DNA of 64,000 bases from Pseudanabaena biceps. GTDB taxonomy: Bacteria > Cyanobacteriota > Cyanobacteriia > Pseudanabaenales > Pseudanabaenaceae. The stretch lies in assembly GCA_013361095.1 (NCBI GenBank), contig JAATWA010000001.1:1900501-1964500 (forward strand). Reading direction: 5' to 3'. A program made the position numbers and the translations under genes. The notes beneath the pieces are model-generated. The model did not search any database. It was not told the DNA's origin and saw nothing but the letters and a program-made list of their open reading frames with translations. Numbering within the stretch: the first letter of the stretch is position 1; the number at the start of each line of letters is the position of its first letter. Of this stretch, positions 8,549 through 16,888 are shown in pieces.

Positions 8549-8625
8549 TGAATTGTCGCGCTCTGCGTGACAATTTATTAGAGATTAAGAGCGAGAAATT
8601 TATAATTATTTTCAGGACAGAGTAA

Positions 8626-9417
8626 TTGATTAGCAGTACCAAAAATCCATTAGTTAAACAACTCCGATCGCTCGGTGAAAGTGCCAAGGATCGCCGAGAA
8701 CAGGGTTTATTTCTAGTAGAAGGAACCCATGCCATTACTGAAGCGATCGCTACAGCTTATCCCCTTGAAATTTTTGGCTGTACTGAAAAATGGTTAGAGG
8801 CTAATCATGATCTCTATGAGCAGATCCTCGCGACTGAAGAAATTGCTAAGGTTGAAATCTTCTCAGAAGAAGTGATCCAAGTGATCGCGACTACTAAAAA
8901 TCCTGATGGCGCGATCGCGGCAGCCACCATGCCATCGCGAGAGGTCGCCAATATTAAGAGTTTGGGATTAGCTTTAGAAACAATTCAAGATCCCGGGAAT
9001 ATTGGTGCGATCGTGCGATCGGCTGTGGCTGTAGAAATTGATGGAATGTTAGTCAGCAGTGATAGCGTGGACTTGACTAATCCTAAGATTATCAGAGCCA
9101 CCGCAGGGCAATGGTTTCGTTGCGCGATGCAAACTTCCACAGATCTTGTGGATGACATTCAGAAGCTGAAATCTCAAGGCGTAAAAGTAATCGCCACGTT
9201 AGCAAATGCGCCTAAAACCTACTGGGAATATGACTTCACACAGCCAACTTTAATTTTGTTAGGTAATGAAGGAAATGGATTGTCGCCGCAGTTAATCGAG
9301 CTAGCTGATGAGGCTGTTTCCATTCCTCAAAGCGATCGCGTAGAGTCTCTTAATGTGGCGATTTGTGCAGCTTTGTTACTTTATGAAGCAAAGCGTCAAC
9401 GCTTTGCGCTTTCTTAA
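8626..9417 (+). CDS. TrmH/SpoU-family RNA 2'-O-methyltransferase
   Basis: The 263-residue product starts with an RNA-binding substrate domain (ISSTKNPLVKQLRSL, then GLFLVEGTHAI). The SpoU methylase fold follows, with the knot motifs DPGNIGAIVRSA near residue 120, LLGNEGNGLS near residue 215 and IPQSDRVESLNVAICAALLLYE at the end. These enzymes methylate a ribose of rRNA or tRNA using SAM; the target nucleotide cannot be inferred. The start is a TTG, because an in-frame stop lies directly upstream and AGGACAG sits before it. The last codons and stop fall in the arm of a hairpin repeat, so the C-terminal RFALS is repeat-derived. Confidence 0.88.
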   Translation: MISSTKNPLVKQLRSLGESAKDRREQGLFLVEGTHAITEAIATAYPLEIFGCTEKWLEANHDLYEQILATEEIAKVEIFSEEVIQVIATTKNPDGAIAAATMPSREVANIKSLGLALETIQDPGNIGAIVRSAVAVEIDGMLVSSDSVDLTNPKIIRATAGQWFRCAMQTSTDLVDDIQKLKSQGVKVIATLANAPKTYWEYDFTQPTLILLGNEGNGLSPQLIELADEAVSIPQSDRVESLNVAICAALLLYEAKRQRFALS

Positions 9418-9468
9418 ACCAGAATGAATGGCTTGCTTCGCAAGCCATTCATTCTGGTTTAAGAAAGC
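9408..9468. repeat. Perfect hairpin spanning the end of the TrmH-type gene, 29-bp arms
   Basis: Arms 9408-9436 and 9440-9468 pair perfectly with a TTC loop. The stop codon at 9415-9417 is inside the left arm, and the convergent VanX-like gene ends four bases beyond the right arm. It probably serves as terminator for both genes. Confidence 0.85.
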
Positions 9469-9471
9469 TTA

Positions 9472-10158
9472 TTACTTTCTTCCGTAAATTGCTAAATTTT
9501 GATCGCTAACCCAAGCCCAAAGTTGATCACCATAGGAAAAATGCCACCACTCATTTGGATGTCTTTGAAATCCACTGTGGCGCATCACTTGATTGAGAAG
9601 TTGCCGATCGCGATGAAATTTTATCTCTTGGGAATCAATGGAATTTGCAAAATAATCGGGCAAAGAGCGATCGCTAATTTCATCAATCGGTGAACCCATA
9701 TTTACTTCTAGAAACTCGGAATCCAATAGCGTTACATCGATCGCTGCACCTGTGCTGTGAGGTGGCGGCGTTTTGAGATCATGACTAGGAGTTGCCCAAA
9801 ACTTCATTACCTCTGTCATTAATGTATCTTTTTGCGATTTTGTGAGATTAGATATCGCTAAACCTTGACTAGTTGCCAATTGCTCAAAGCTATAGTCCAC
9901 CATAAACTGCTGCACAGAAATCGGACGATAAGCATCAAAAATCGCAATTTTCCAATGAGGATGAATGGTCTGCAAATAGGCTTGAGATTGCAGGAGTTTG
10001 TTTAAAATACTTTGCCGTACAAAAAAAGGAGAGCGATCGCCATAGGGCGCACCCAAGCTGATGTAGGGATGGGGCAAGATTTTCGGGATTTGGTCAGTAA
10101 TCGCCACAAGTGGCTCGCCACATTCTGCGATCGGGATATGTTGATAGGGCTTTGACAT
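9472..10158 (-). CDS. D-alanyl-D-alanine dipeptidase, VanX/DdpX type
   Basis: The 228-residue product has the zinc-peptidase M15D landmarks: FDAYRPISVQQ (arginine that polarises the substrate), HSTGAAIDVTLLD (first zinc ligands His and Asp) and NEWWHFSYGD (catalytic Glu and final zinc His). VanX-type enzymes cleave D-Ala-D-Ala, for vancomycin resistance in some bacteria and for cell-wall turnover or nutrient use in others. No van regulators or ligase lie nearby, so I infer a cell-wall recycling role. I use the ATG at 10158; the frame extends farther upstream only by reading through a MITE at 10193. There is no clear signal peptide or ribosome-binding site. Confidence 0.85.
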   Translation of the reverse strand: MSKPYQHIPIAECGEPLVAITDQIPKILPHPYISLGAPYGDRSPFFVRQSILNKLLQSQAYLQTIHPHWKIAIFDAYRPISVQQFMVDYSFEQLATSQGLAISNLTKSQKDTLMTEVMKFWATPSHDLKTPPPHSTGAAIDVTLLDSEFLEVNMGSPIDEISDRSLPDYFANSIDSQEIKFHRDRQLLNQVMRHSGFQRHPNEWWHFSYGDQLWAWVSDQNLAIYGRK

Positions 10159-10192
10159 AGGGATAAATTTAGAAATATAAATCCAAGAATAG

Positions 10193-10341
10193 TAGGACTT
10201 ACGCGAAGTGAAATCTCCCCTCATCCCCCAACCCCTTCTCCCGCGGGAGAAGGGGCGCAAGATTCTAACTTTTTCTTGTTCCCCTCGCCTGCGGGAGAGG
10301 GGCTAGGGGTGAGGGCTTAATCAATTTCTGCGTAAGTCCTA
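10193..10341. mobile_element. MITE-like repeat, copy 2, with 12-bp inverted ends and 5-bp direct repeat
   Basis: The 149-bp element has perfect 12-bp ends TAGGACTTACGC (10193-10204) and GCGTAAGTCCTA (10330-10341), flanked on both sides by AATAG (10188-10192 and 10342-10346), a likely target-site duplication. The interior matches the repeat at 1033-1166 in inverted orientation. It sits 35 bp upstream of the VanX-like gene and may have separated it from its original promoter. Confidence 0.8.
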
Positions 10342-10376
10342 AATAGATTGACGGCGCTCCGCGCCGCCAATCTATT
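10342..10376. repeat. Hairpin with GGCGCTCCGCGCC core
   Basis: AATAGATTGACGGCGC pairs with GCGCCGCCAATCTATT around TCC, with one mismatch. It begins exactly at the direct repeat that flanks the MITE at 10193. Confidence 0.7.
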
Positions 10377-10377
10377 C

Positions 10378-10437
10378 TGGGGTGTTCAGCGCCGCAGGCG
10401 CTGAACACCCCAAAATGGTTTTGAGAATTGCCCTAAC
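10378..10437. repeat. Hairpin plus right end of the AGCAATTCTCA element
   Basis: Arms 10378-10393 and 10397-10412 pair perfectly with a GCA loop and the core CAGCGCC/GGCGCTG. They are followed by AAAATGGTTTTGAGAATTGC, close to an end of the 131-bp elements at 16929 and 58131. I read it as a truncated copy with one of the two hairpins. Confidence 0.55.
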
Positions 10438-10523
10438 TCGTCTGACTTTTTTTAGGAAATGTTTCTAAAAGATGTTAGTTTTTGTTTAGTGAGGTTTTTG
10501 CCAGTCCTTGCACCCAATAGCCA

Positions 10524-11357
10524 ATGATGGAACCAGCCAGATCTCCAATTAAAAACAGCAGTAATGTCTTGACCCCATTACTAGAGCTACGAGGAATACA
10601 TAAAACCTTTGGCACTAACAATGTCCTCAATGGTGTCGATCTGACCGTCCATACAGGCGAAGCGATCGCCATTATTGGGCCATCGGGAACTGGGAAGTCC
10701 ACAATTCTAAGATTAGTTTGCGGATTGCTTGCCCCCGATCAAGGAGATATCTATGTAAATGGTAACTCTGTTTCTCCCGACGATATTCAAGAGTCGAGTT
10801 ATGGAGTGAATATTGGCATGGTGTTTCAAAATGCGGCGCTGTTTGACTCCCTGACCGTTGCCGAAAATGTAGGCTTCTCATTATTCGAGCATTCGCGACT
10901 GTCACGGCGCGAGATTAATCGACTGGTGGAGCATAAGCTTGCCTTAGTGGGGCTGGAAAATATTTGCGATCGCTATCCCAGTGAGTTATCAGGGGGGATG
11001 CGAAAGCGAGTTAGCTTTGCGCGAGCGATTATGGATGATCCCACCACCAAGAGCAACTCCAAAAAAGTACTGCTCTATGATGAACCCACCGCAGGACTTG
11101 ATCCTGTCGCTTCTACAATTATCGAAGACCTGATGCGATCGCTTAGAGATCAGCAGGTCTGTGATAGCTATATAGTCGTCACCCACCAAGACAGTACGAT
11201 TCGCCGCACTAGCGATCGGCTGATCGTTCTTTATCGTGGATCAGTGCGCTATGCAGGAAACGTTAGTACAATTGATGACACAGATAACCCCTATGTCAGA
11301 CAATTTTTTAGTGGCAGTACTGAAGGACCGATTCAACTTTTAACTAAGGAGGTATGA
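10524..11357 (+). CDS. mlaF: Lipid-transport ABC ATPase (MlaF-like)
   Basis: The 277-residue product is an ABC ATPase with Walker A GPSGTGKST (residues 52-60), signature LSGGMRKRVSFARA and Walker B VLLYDEPTAGLDP. The GGM signature and the stretch GMVFQNAALFDSLTVAENV are typical of the MlaF/Ttg2A group, which powers phospholipid movement between the two envelope membranes. It overlaps the downstream MlaD-like gene by four bases (ATGA), so the two are translationally coupled. The permease partner (mlaE) is not in this window and is probably encoded elsewhere. Confidence 0.88.
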   Translation: MMEPARSPIKNSSNVLTPLLELRGIHKTFGTNNVLNGVDLTVHTGEAIAIIGPSGTGKSTILRLVCGLLAPDQGDIYVNGNSVSPDDIQESSYGVNIGMVFQNAALFDSLTVAENVGFSLFEHSRLSRREINRLVEHKLALVGLENICDRYPSELSGGMRKRVSFARAIMDDPTTKSNSKKVLLYDEPTAGLDPVASTIIEDLMRSLRDQQVCDSYIVVTHQDSTIRRTSDRLIVLYRGSVRYAGNVSTIDDTDNPYVRQFFSGSTEGPIQLLTKEV

Positions 11358-12637
11358 GGCTCGTGCAGCGAAAAAATTTACGCGACGGTGCGCTTGGCTT
11401 ATTTATTATCGGTGGTGTAGTAGCTTTTGGAGGCACATTGCTATGGCTGCGCGGCTTGCAACTCAATAGTTCTAAGTTTACCTTCACGGTCAAACTACCC
11501 GATGCTAGCGGTTTAGACTCAGGATCGGTAGTGAGATTTCGTGGCGTAGAAGTGGGTAAAGTTACCTCTCTAGCGGTGAAATCGGACAATGTGGAAGTTT
11601 TAGTTAGTGTTGAAAATCCCAATTTAATAATTCCAAAAAGCTCCGTTGCTGAGACTAATCAGGGTGGCTTTTTGGGAAATACCAATATTGATATCTTTCC
11701 ACCTTCAGAAAAGTTGGAACTAACCTCCAGCCTCAATCCTCTCGCTAAAGACTGCAACAGCCAGTTAATCGTTTGTCAGGGTGGATACCTTGACGGTATA
11801 CGGGGAGTTAGCTTTGTGGCTCTACTCAAAGATACGAGTGCGACATTGCGGAAGATTAACGATCAAAACCTAATTGACAACCTCAATAACACCTTAATCG
11901 TTGCCCAATCAACGGGTAAGAGCATCCAAAAATTAACGGATTCCGCTAATCGTGTAGTGGGGACATTTGAGAATCAAATAGTCAAGTTTGGCGATACGGC
12001 TGAAGCGATCAGTGGTGCGGCTGGAAAAGTGGGTAATGTCGCCGATAGCGCCCAAGAGTTAATCAGTGTCAATCGCGAAAAGTTAGCTCTGACCCTCGAT
12101 AGCCTGTCGGCAACATCAAAAGAAGCGCAGTCATTACTGGCTAGCGCCAAGCCTCTGCTCAATGATGGTAAGTTTATCGAAAATCTGCAAACACTCTCGG
12201 CAAATGCGGCGGCGACTTCGGCAAATCTCCGTAAGCTCTCAGGAGATTTGAATGATCCGACCACACTCGCCTCTTTGCGAGAAACCCTTGACTCCGCAAG
12301 GGCGACCTTTGCCAATGCCAAAAAGATTACGGCGGATCTTGATGAACTCACGGGTGATCCTAAGCTCAGGAGTAATATTCGCAATCTGATCAATGGATTG
12401 GGTGGATTACTTTCTAGTACTCCGAGTGGAGATAGTAGCGCGATCGCAAAAACATCTCGCCCGAGTGATTCTCAAGTGAGTGGTGCGGAAGGTGATCTCG
12501 CTAAATTACCCTCAAGAATAGAGATTGCGCGAAATAAAGTGATTAAAGCGACTCTGGAAGGAGAGAAAGTTTTGGAAAAAGTCAAAATTAACAGTCCCAA
12601 ACCAAACAGCACTCTCATTAAGCCAGAAGCCCCTTAA
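11354..12637 (+). CDS. mlaD: MCE-domain lipid-transport protein (MlaD-like)
   Basis: The 427-residue product has one N-terminal membrane segment (LGLFIIGGVVAFGGTLLWL) and then an MCE domain with SGLDSGSVVRFRGVEVGKV and the LGNTNIDIFP segment. A long Ser/Ala/Leu-rich region with coiled-coil character fills residues 150-350. MCE proteins form periplasmic hexamers or tunnels that bind lipid between membranes. A strong Shine-Dalgarno sequence, AAGGAGGT, precedes the ATG, which overlaps the stop of the ATPase gene. The C-terminal tail after about residue 340 is low in complexity and probably disordered. Confidence 0.88.
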   Translation: MRLVQRKNLRDGALGLFIIGGVVAFGGTLLWLRGLQLNSSKFTFTVKLPDASGLDSGSVVRFRGVEVGKVTSLAVKSDNVEVLVSVENPNLIIPKSSVAETNQGGFLGNTNIDIFPPSEKLELTSSLNPLAKDCNSQLIVCQGGYLDGIRGVSFVALLKDTSATLRKINDQNLIDNLNNTLIVAQSTGKSIQKLTDSANRVVGTFENQIVKFGDTAEAISGAAGKVGNVADSAQELISVNREKLALTLDSLSATSKEAQSLLASAKPLLNDGKFIENLQTLSANAAATSANLRKLSGDLNDPTTLASLRETLDSARATFANAKKITADLDELTGDPKLRSNIRNLINGLGGLLSSTPSGDSSAIAKTSRPSDSQVSGAEGDLAKLPSRIEIARNKVIKATLEGEKVLEKVKINSPKPNSTLIKPEAP

Positions 12638-12720
12638 GCTGTTGGGGCGGGCTTCTTCCCTCCCAACAGCTTTGGGGTTTAGTTTTAATTCCCAAAAGTG
12701 TGGTCACACTTTTGGGAATT
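12636..12720. terminator. Two hairpins after mlaD
   Basis: AAGCTGTTGGG (12636-12646) pairs with 12662-12672, overlapping the mlaD stop. A second perfect stem has arms 12687-12702 and 12705-12720 with only GT between them. Both are placed to end the mlaFD transcript. Confidence 0.7.
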
Positions 12721-12767
12721 GGTATTATTTGCAGTAGATAAATGCCCCACCAGTTTATAAGTGATCT

Positions 12768-13202
12768 ATGGTTCTAACTTCTAGCCAAGTCTGGCTAATT
12801 ATTGGCATTCTCTTTTGTGTAATTGAGTTGCTAGTACCACTACCCACTTTTTTGATTGCGGGAGCGATGGGATTAGCGGCGCTAGCCGTAGCAGCGATCG
12901 CCTTAATTTTACCGATTCCAGCTTTGCAAATCTTAGTTTGGATGTTGATTTCAGGGGCATTGGCGGTAGTTTCACGGCGATTTATTCCCAAAGATTCCCA
13001 TCAACTGCGCGAGGCAGAGCAAGGGTTTACACTGACGGAGATTGTTGCAGGTAAGTCTGGTAGGGTGCAGCATGAGGGGGTGTCATGGAAAGCGATTTGC
13101 GATGATCCGCAAGTGGCGATCGCGGCGCATCAAAAGGTAATTATTCTGCGGCGACAAGGAACGACTTTGGTAGTTGTCCCCGAAAATTGGCTCGATCATT
13201 AA
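12768..13202 (+). CDS. NfeD-like membrane protein
   Basis: The 144-residue product has two or three hydrophobic segments (VWLIIGILFCVIELLVPLP, then GLAALAVAAIALIL and LVWMLISGALAVV) and a soluble C-terminal domain of about 60 residues ending VVVPENWLDH, the OB-like fold of the NfeD family. NfeD proteins usually work with stomatin/SPFH proteins in membrane quality control; no stomatin gene is adjacent here. The start ATG at 12768 directly precedes the first membrane segment. Confidence 0.8.
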   Translation: MVLTSSQVWLIIGILFCVIELLVPLPTFLIAGAMGLAALAVAAIALILPIPALQILVWMLISGALAVVSRRFIPKDSHQLREAEQGFTLTEIVAGKSGRVQHEGVSWKAICDDPQVAIAAHQKVIILRRQGTTLVVVPENWLDH

Positions 13203-13241
13203 CCGCAGAAGCGAGTTGCGGCGCAACTCGCTTCTGCGGTT
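13201..13241. terminator. Perfect hairpin at the nfeD stop, 19-bp arms
   Basis: Arms 13201-13219 and 13223-13241 pair perfectly with GGC in the loop. The nfeD stop codon is at the base of the left arm and TTTTA follows the right arm, a good intrinsic terminator. Confidence 0.85.
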
Positions 13242-13287
13242 TTATGTAGCAAAACTTGCTTTGCTGTATATGCCTGTAGCGAGCAAT

Positions 13288-13340
13288 AAAAAACAAGAGA
13301 GAAGGGCAGTGCGAAGTGCTGCTCTTCTCTCTTGTTTTTT
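13288..13340. terminator. Long A/T-bordered hairpin before the DnaA-box region
   Basis: AAAAAACAAGAGAGAAG at 13288-13304 pairs with the complementary run ending at 13340, and an imperfect inner stem closes it. T-runs in both orientations make it a likely terminator that insulates the region at 13360-13680. Confidence 0.75.
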
Positions 13341-13359
13341 TTTGTTCATGGCGATCGCC

Positions 13360-13680
13360 TGATAAAAAAAGATAAAAAGTGATAAAAAACAACAAAAAGC
13401 CAATAATCATAATACTAAAAGCCACCTTTTGTCTTACAAATTTAGATATTGTGATGTTGCAAATATTAAGAAAAAAATAATTTTGACTTTAGATACTCAA
13501 AAGTTTTCCACAGGGTTTTCCACAGATATCGTCCTGTTTTCCACAGATAACTATGGGTTTTCCACAACTGGTTTTGAAAAGATTAAGGGGATCAGTATAT
13601 GGGTTAAGGATCAGTTAATAGAATGTTTGCTTTACTTGGGAAAACTTTTAAATATTGTAAATCGTAAAGTTATGTAACTA
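13360..13680. other. Candidate chromosomal replication origin (oriC-like)
   Basis: Four copies of TTTTCCACA occur on the + strand at 13504-13512, 13516-13524, 13537-13545 and 13558-13566, with start spacings of 12, 21 and 21 bp (about two helical turns). This is the DnaA box sequence known from cyanobacterial origins. Next to them, 13360-13395 is a run of GATAAAAA-type repeats, and the surrounding 300 bp are AT-rich, as expected of an unwinding element. No gene occupies 13242-13851. Genes to the right are mostly on the + strand, which agrees with leading-strand bias. dnaA and dnaN are not in the window, so a DnaA-titration site is the main alternative. Confidence 0.7.
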
Positions 13681-13851
13681 AAGACTCATTAAAAAGCTGA
13701 TTGCTTCAATTTGTTATGGGCAAAATATCAGGCATACTTAATATTTCGTTACGTTGACAAGAACCGCTACTTGAATACACAATTGAATCCCTACCGCTAA
13801 CAATGGTTGCGATATTCCAATCAAAGTTGTTTAAAAAGTTGAGGTTTCAGC

Positions 13852-14085
13852 ATGAGTACGACCGTCAGCATATTGGCAGAGATTCCTGAAGAACTGCACG
13901 AAACCCTCAAAAATTATTTAGACTTACATCCCGACTGGGATCAAGATCGTGTATTTGCGGCGGCTTTGTCTTTGTTCTTGTTACAAAACGCTAGCGATCG
14001 CTCTGGTGCATCTTCCAATGCATCACAAAACTATCGCAGTACCGCCAAGGTGTATCTAAACGCTTTGTTTCAGCATTCCGTGTAA
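13852..14085 (+). CDS. DUF2811 family protein
   Basis: The 77-residue protein matches the cyanobacterial DUF2811 pattern: VSILAEIPEELHETLKNYL, then HPDWDQDRVFAAALSLFLLQN. The C-terminal 30 residues are Ser/Asn-rich. Its function is unknown; the short alpha-helical form could suit a DNA- or protein-binding adaptor, but that is a guess. GAGG lies ten bases before the ATG. It is the first gene to the right of the DnaA-box cluster. Confidence 0.8.
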   Translation: MSTTVSILAEIPEELHETLKNYLDLHPDWDQDRVFAAALSLFLLQNASDRSGASSNASQNYRSTAKVYLNALFQHSV

Positions 14086-14124
14086 ACCCAAGAGAGAGTT
14101 GCGGCGCTTTGCGCCGTAGCTGTA

Positions 14125-14175
14125 AACTCCAAAAAAGAGAGACAACGCATTGCGTCGCCTCTCTTTTTTGGAGTT
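14125..14175. terminator. Hairpin after the DUF2811 gene
   Basis: AACTCCAAAAAAGAGAG (14125-14141) pairs perfectly with 14159-14175. A shorter GCGGCGCTTTGCGCCG palindrome lies just before it at 14101-14116. The stem is followed by an A-rich stretch, and it probably ends the DUF2811 transcript. Confidence 0.7.
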
Positions 14176-14231
14176 CAAAAAGCACTGTAAACTGTGAACT
14201 AAGTATTTAATAAAAATTTTTGATAACTGCC

Positions 14232-15689
14232 ATGTCGTCCACTCCTAATCAAACAGACAACCCATCATCAAGTCAAACCTTAGATGTCCTTGTCGTTGGC
14301 GCAGGAATTTCGGGTTTAGCGATCGCCCACGAACTCGTATTTGCCAAATGGCGTCAGGTGCTAATTGCTGAAGCACAGGATCGAGTGGGAGGCGCGATCG
14401 TGTCGATGCAAAATGAGGAAGGATATCTATGGGAAGAAGGGCCTAATAGCTTTCAGCCCGCCCCTGAACTCTTGCGCCTAGCTGTTGAGGTGGGACTGAA
14501 GGATGAGTTGGTGTTAGCCAATGGCAAATTGCCGCGTTTTGTTTTTCTCAATGGACGCTTAAATGCCTTGCCCATGAGTCCACCCGCGGCGATCGCCACT
14601 AAGCTGCTGAACTGGGGTAACAAAATCCGCTTAGCATTGGGTGCTATGGGATTTGCCCGTCCTGCGATGGCTGGAGAAGAATCCGTAGATCAGTTTTTTT
14701 CAAGGCTATTAGGAAAACAAGCGGTTGAGCGTTTGGTCGCTCCGTTTATATCAGGAGTCTATGCAGGTGATCCTAAAAAGCTCAGCGCTAAAGCTGCCTT
14801 TGGGAAAATCTTTCGCCTCGAAGAAAGCTATGGCGGCTTAGTGGCGGGGGCTTTGTTATCCAGTAAAGAGCGCAAAGCCCAAAAAGCTAACCACGCCGAT
14901 CTACCCAAAGTTAAAGCTGGTGAACTTGGCTCCTTTCGGCAAGGTATTAAGATGCTACCAGAGGCGATCGCGCAGAAGTTGAGAGCGCAAGGTACGGCAG
15001 TTAAGCAAAAATGGACTCTGCGATCGCTCGAAAAACAAGGCGAAGTCTATATCTCTAAATTTGATACGCCCACGGGTGAAGAAATTGTGAGATCGCGATC
15101 GGTGGTATTGACCACGCCTGCCTATGTCACCGCCAAGCTATTACAAGACTATTTGCCCAACGCTAGCCAAGCTTTGAGCGAGATTTTTTATCCGACTGTT
15201 GCTTGTGTGGTTCTTGCATATCCTAAAACTGAGTTTATTTATGATATGCAAGGATTTGGGAATTTGATCCCTCGTACTCAAGGGGTACGAACTCTAGGCA
15301 CGATTTGGTCATCAAGTCTATTTGCGGGACGCGCTCCCCAAGGTTGGCAACTGTTGCTCAATTTCATCGGCGGCACGCTCGATCCTGCCCTCGCCAAATT
15401 ATCAGAAGCCGAAATTGTGCAAGCAGTGCATCAGGACTTAAAGAAAACACTGCTCAAGCCTAATACTAAAGTCGAACCTAAGGCGATCGCTGTCCATGTG
15501 TGGGACAAAGCGATTCCTCAGTATGAAATTGGACATTTGCAACGTCTCGCCACTGTGGATGCAGAATTGCAAAAGTCCGCAGGTTTATACATCAGCGCTA
15601 ATTTTATCGGTGGTGTTGCCTTGGGTGACTGTATCAAGCGAGGCTTGCAAGAAGCTCTAAAAATTGATCAATTTTTAAAGCGTCAATAA
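14232..15689 (+). CDS. hemG: Protoporphyrinogen IX oxidase, HemY type
   Basis: The 485-residue product has an N-terminal FAD-binding motif VVGAGISGLAIAHEL and the PPOX signature WEEGPNSFQP, with RVGGAI between them. A C-terminal segment GLYISANFIGGVALGDCIKRG closes the FAD fold. This is the oxygen-dependent, plant-like oxidase that converts protoporphyrinogen to protoporphyrin IX, the last shared step of heme and chlorophyll synthesis, at the thylakoid or plasma membrane. I use the ATG at 14232; an upstream TTG at 14220 is possible. The name hemY is also used for this type. Confidence 0.93.
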   Translation: MSSTPNQTDNPSSSQTLDVLVVGAGISGLAIAHELVFAKWRQVLIAEAQDRVGGAIVSMQNEEGYLWEEGPNSFQPAPELLRLAVEVGLKDELVLANGKLPRFVFLNGRLNALPMSPPAAIATKLLNWGNKIRLALGAMGFARPAMAGEESVDQFFSRLLGKQAVERLVAPFISGVYAGDPKKLSAKAAFGKIFRLEESYGGLVAGALLSSKERKAQKANHADLPKVKAGELGSFRQGIKMLPEAIAQKLRAQGTAVKQKWTLRSLEKQGEVYISKFDTPTGEEIVRSRSVVLTTPAYVTAKLLQDYLPNASQALSEIFYPTVACVVLAYPKTEFIYDMQGFGNLIPRTQGVRTLGTIWSSSLFAGRAPQGWQLLLNFIGGTLDPALAKLSEAEIVQAVHQDLKKTLLKPNTKVEPKAIAVHVWDKAIPQYEIGHLQRLATVDAELQKSAGLYISANFIGGVALGDCIKRGLQEALKIDQFLKRQ

Positions 15690-15715
15690 ATTAAGTCGGC
15701 GCTTTGCGCCGCATC

Positions 15716-15758
15716 AATAAATAGAAGTGCGCGGCGAAGCCGCGCACTTCTATTTATT
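15716..15758. repeat. Perfect hairpin between convergent genes, 20-bp arms
   Basis: Arms 15716-15735 and 15739-15758 pair perfectly with a GAA loop. The right arm overlaps the stop of the oxidoreductase gene. A partial GCGGCGC palindrome at 15697-15712 lies just before it. It probably terminates both hemG and the oxidoreductase gene. Confidence 0.85.
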
Positions 15759-16845
15759 ACCAAGTCAAAGGAACGTCAAGCCATCGCCTCTGGTGATGAC
15801 TAGTTCGAGTTAAGTCCATGAGAATCTGTGACCATACTCCTTCATAAAGACTGGGAGTCATGGGGGAGCCTGACTGAATTGCCTTTATCCAGCGATCGCA
15901 AATTGCTAACACTGGCGCAAGACGACCATCACTATAGGTTTTAGGAAAGTCGTATTCTTGAGGAATTGGCATCACTTCCATTTCAGCGCGATCGAGTTTG
16001 CCTTGGCGGAGACTAAATCCATGCACATAGTCCGATTGATTGGAACTTCCTAAAACTAAAGTTCCATTTTCACCATAGACAGTTACCCAATGTCCCCGTC
16101 CGCGATGGGTAACCGTACTGAGAGAAATATTGCAGGGAGTGCCGTCGGCTAGCTCTAGAAGAATATTGCAGGAATCATCAGCATCAACGGCGCGAAGGTT
16201 GCCATCAGCATCGGGACGCTCGTTGAGGCGCGTACTCAGATGTCCACAAAGGCTTTTGATGTCTCCAAATAACCAGCGCACATAGTCAAAGCTATGGGAA
16301 CCGATCGCCCCTAATGCTCCTCCGCCAAATTCCTTTTGACTATACCAATTCCAAATACGGTTGGGATTGGCGCGACCCTGTACCAGCCATTCGATTTTAA
16401 TTAAACGTTTTTTACCCACATGATTTTGGTCGAGTAAATGCTTTAGATATTGCCATTGAGGAACGCAGCGAAACTCGAAATCGGTGGCGGCGATGACTTG
16501 TTTTTCTTGGGCAAGTTGATGGAGGGAGATCGCTTCTTGAGCATTCATAGTCACAGGCTTTTCGAGCAAAATATGCTTGCCTGCGGCGATCGCCATTGCT
16601 GCTTGTGCGTAATGGAAGCTAGGCGGTGTGGAGATGGTGACGGCTTGCACTGCGGGGTTAGCTAGCAAGTCTTCAAGGCGATCGCAAGCATAGGCAACTC
16701 CAAATTTGTCAGCAATTTGTTGTGCTTTATTGCGATCGCGATGGTATATGGCGGCTACTTCGGTGTCGGGATGGATTTGTAATGCAGGAATGTGAATGAG
16801 TTGTCCAAATCCTGTTCCGATGATACCAACGCCAATTTTTGACAT
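15757..16845 (-). CDS. Gfo/Idh/MocA-family oxidoreductase
   Basis: The 362-residue product starts with the Rossmann motif GVGIIGTGFGQLIHIPAL and has the catalytic EKP motif (HILLEKPVTMN, near residue 96). A C-terminal alpha/beta domain has the GGGALGAIGSHSFDYVRWLFGD segment. Such enzymes use NAD(P) to oxidise or reduce sugars or related cyclic compounds. The substrate is unknown. The frame continues upstream of the chosen ATG, but that part would read through hairpin repeats, so I place the start at 16845, immediately before the Rossmann fold. Confidence 0.85.
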   Translation of the reverse strand: MSKIGVGIIGTGFGQLIHIPALQIHPDTEVAAIYHRDRNKAQQIADKFGVAYACDRLEDLLANPAVQAVTISTPPSFHYAQAAMAIAAGKHILLEKPVTMNAQEAISLHQLAQEKQVIAATDFEFRCVPQWQYLKHLLDQNHVGKKRLIKIEWLVQGRANPNRIWNWYSQKEFGGGALGAIGSHSFDYVRWLFGDIKSLCGHLSTRLNERPDADGNLRAVDADDSCNILLELADGTPCNISLSTVTHRGRGHWVTVYGENGTLVLGSSNQSDYVHGFSLRQGKLDRAEMEVMPIPQEYDFPKTYSDGRLAPVLAICDRWIKAIQSGSPMTPSLYEGVWSQILMDLTRTSHHQRRWLDVPLTW

Positions 16846-16888
16846 ATATCTGCCTGCAATATAATACTGAGAATGTTTACAAAATACT

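Noticed and set aside
10159..10260. N-terminal extension of the VanX-like protein
   Set aside because: It would be encoded by the MITE at 10193 and lacks similarity to the family.
13429..13677. 82-codon frame through the DnaA-box region
   Set aside because: Its repeated Phe-Ser-Thr pattern is only the translation of the TTTTCCACA boxes, and it has no ribosome-binding site or family.
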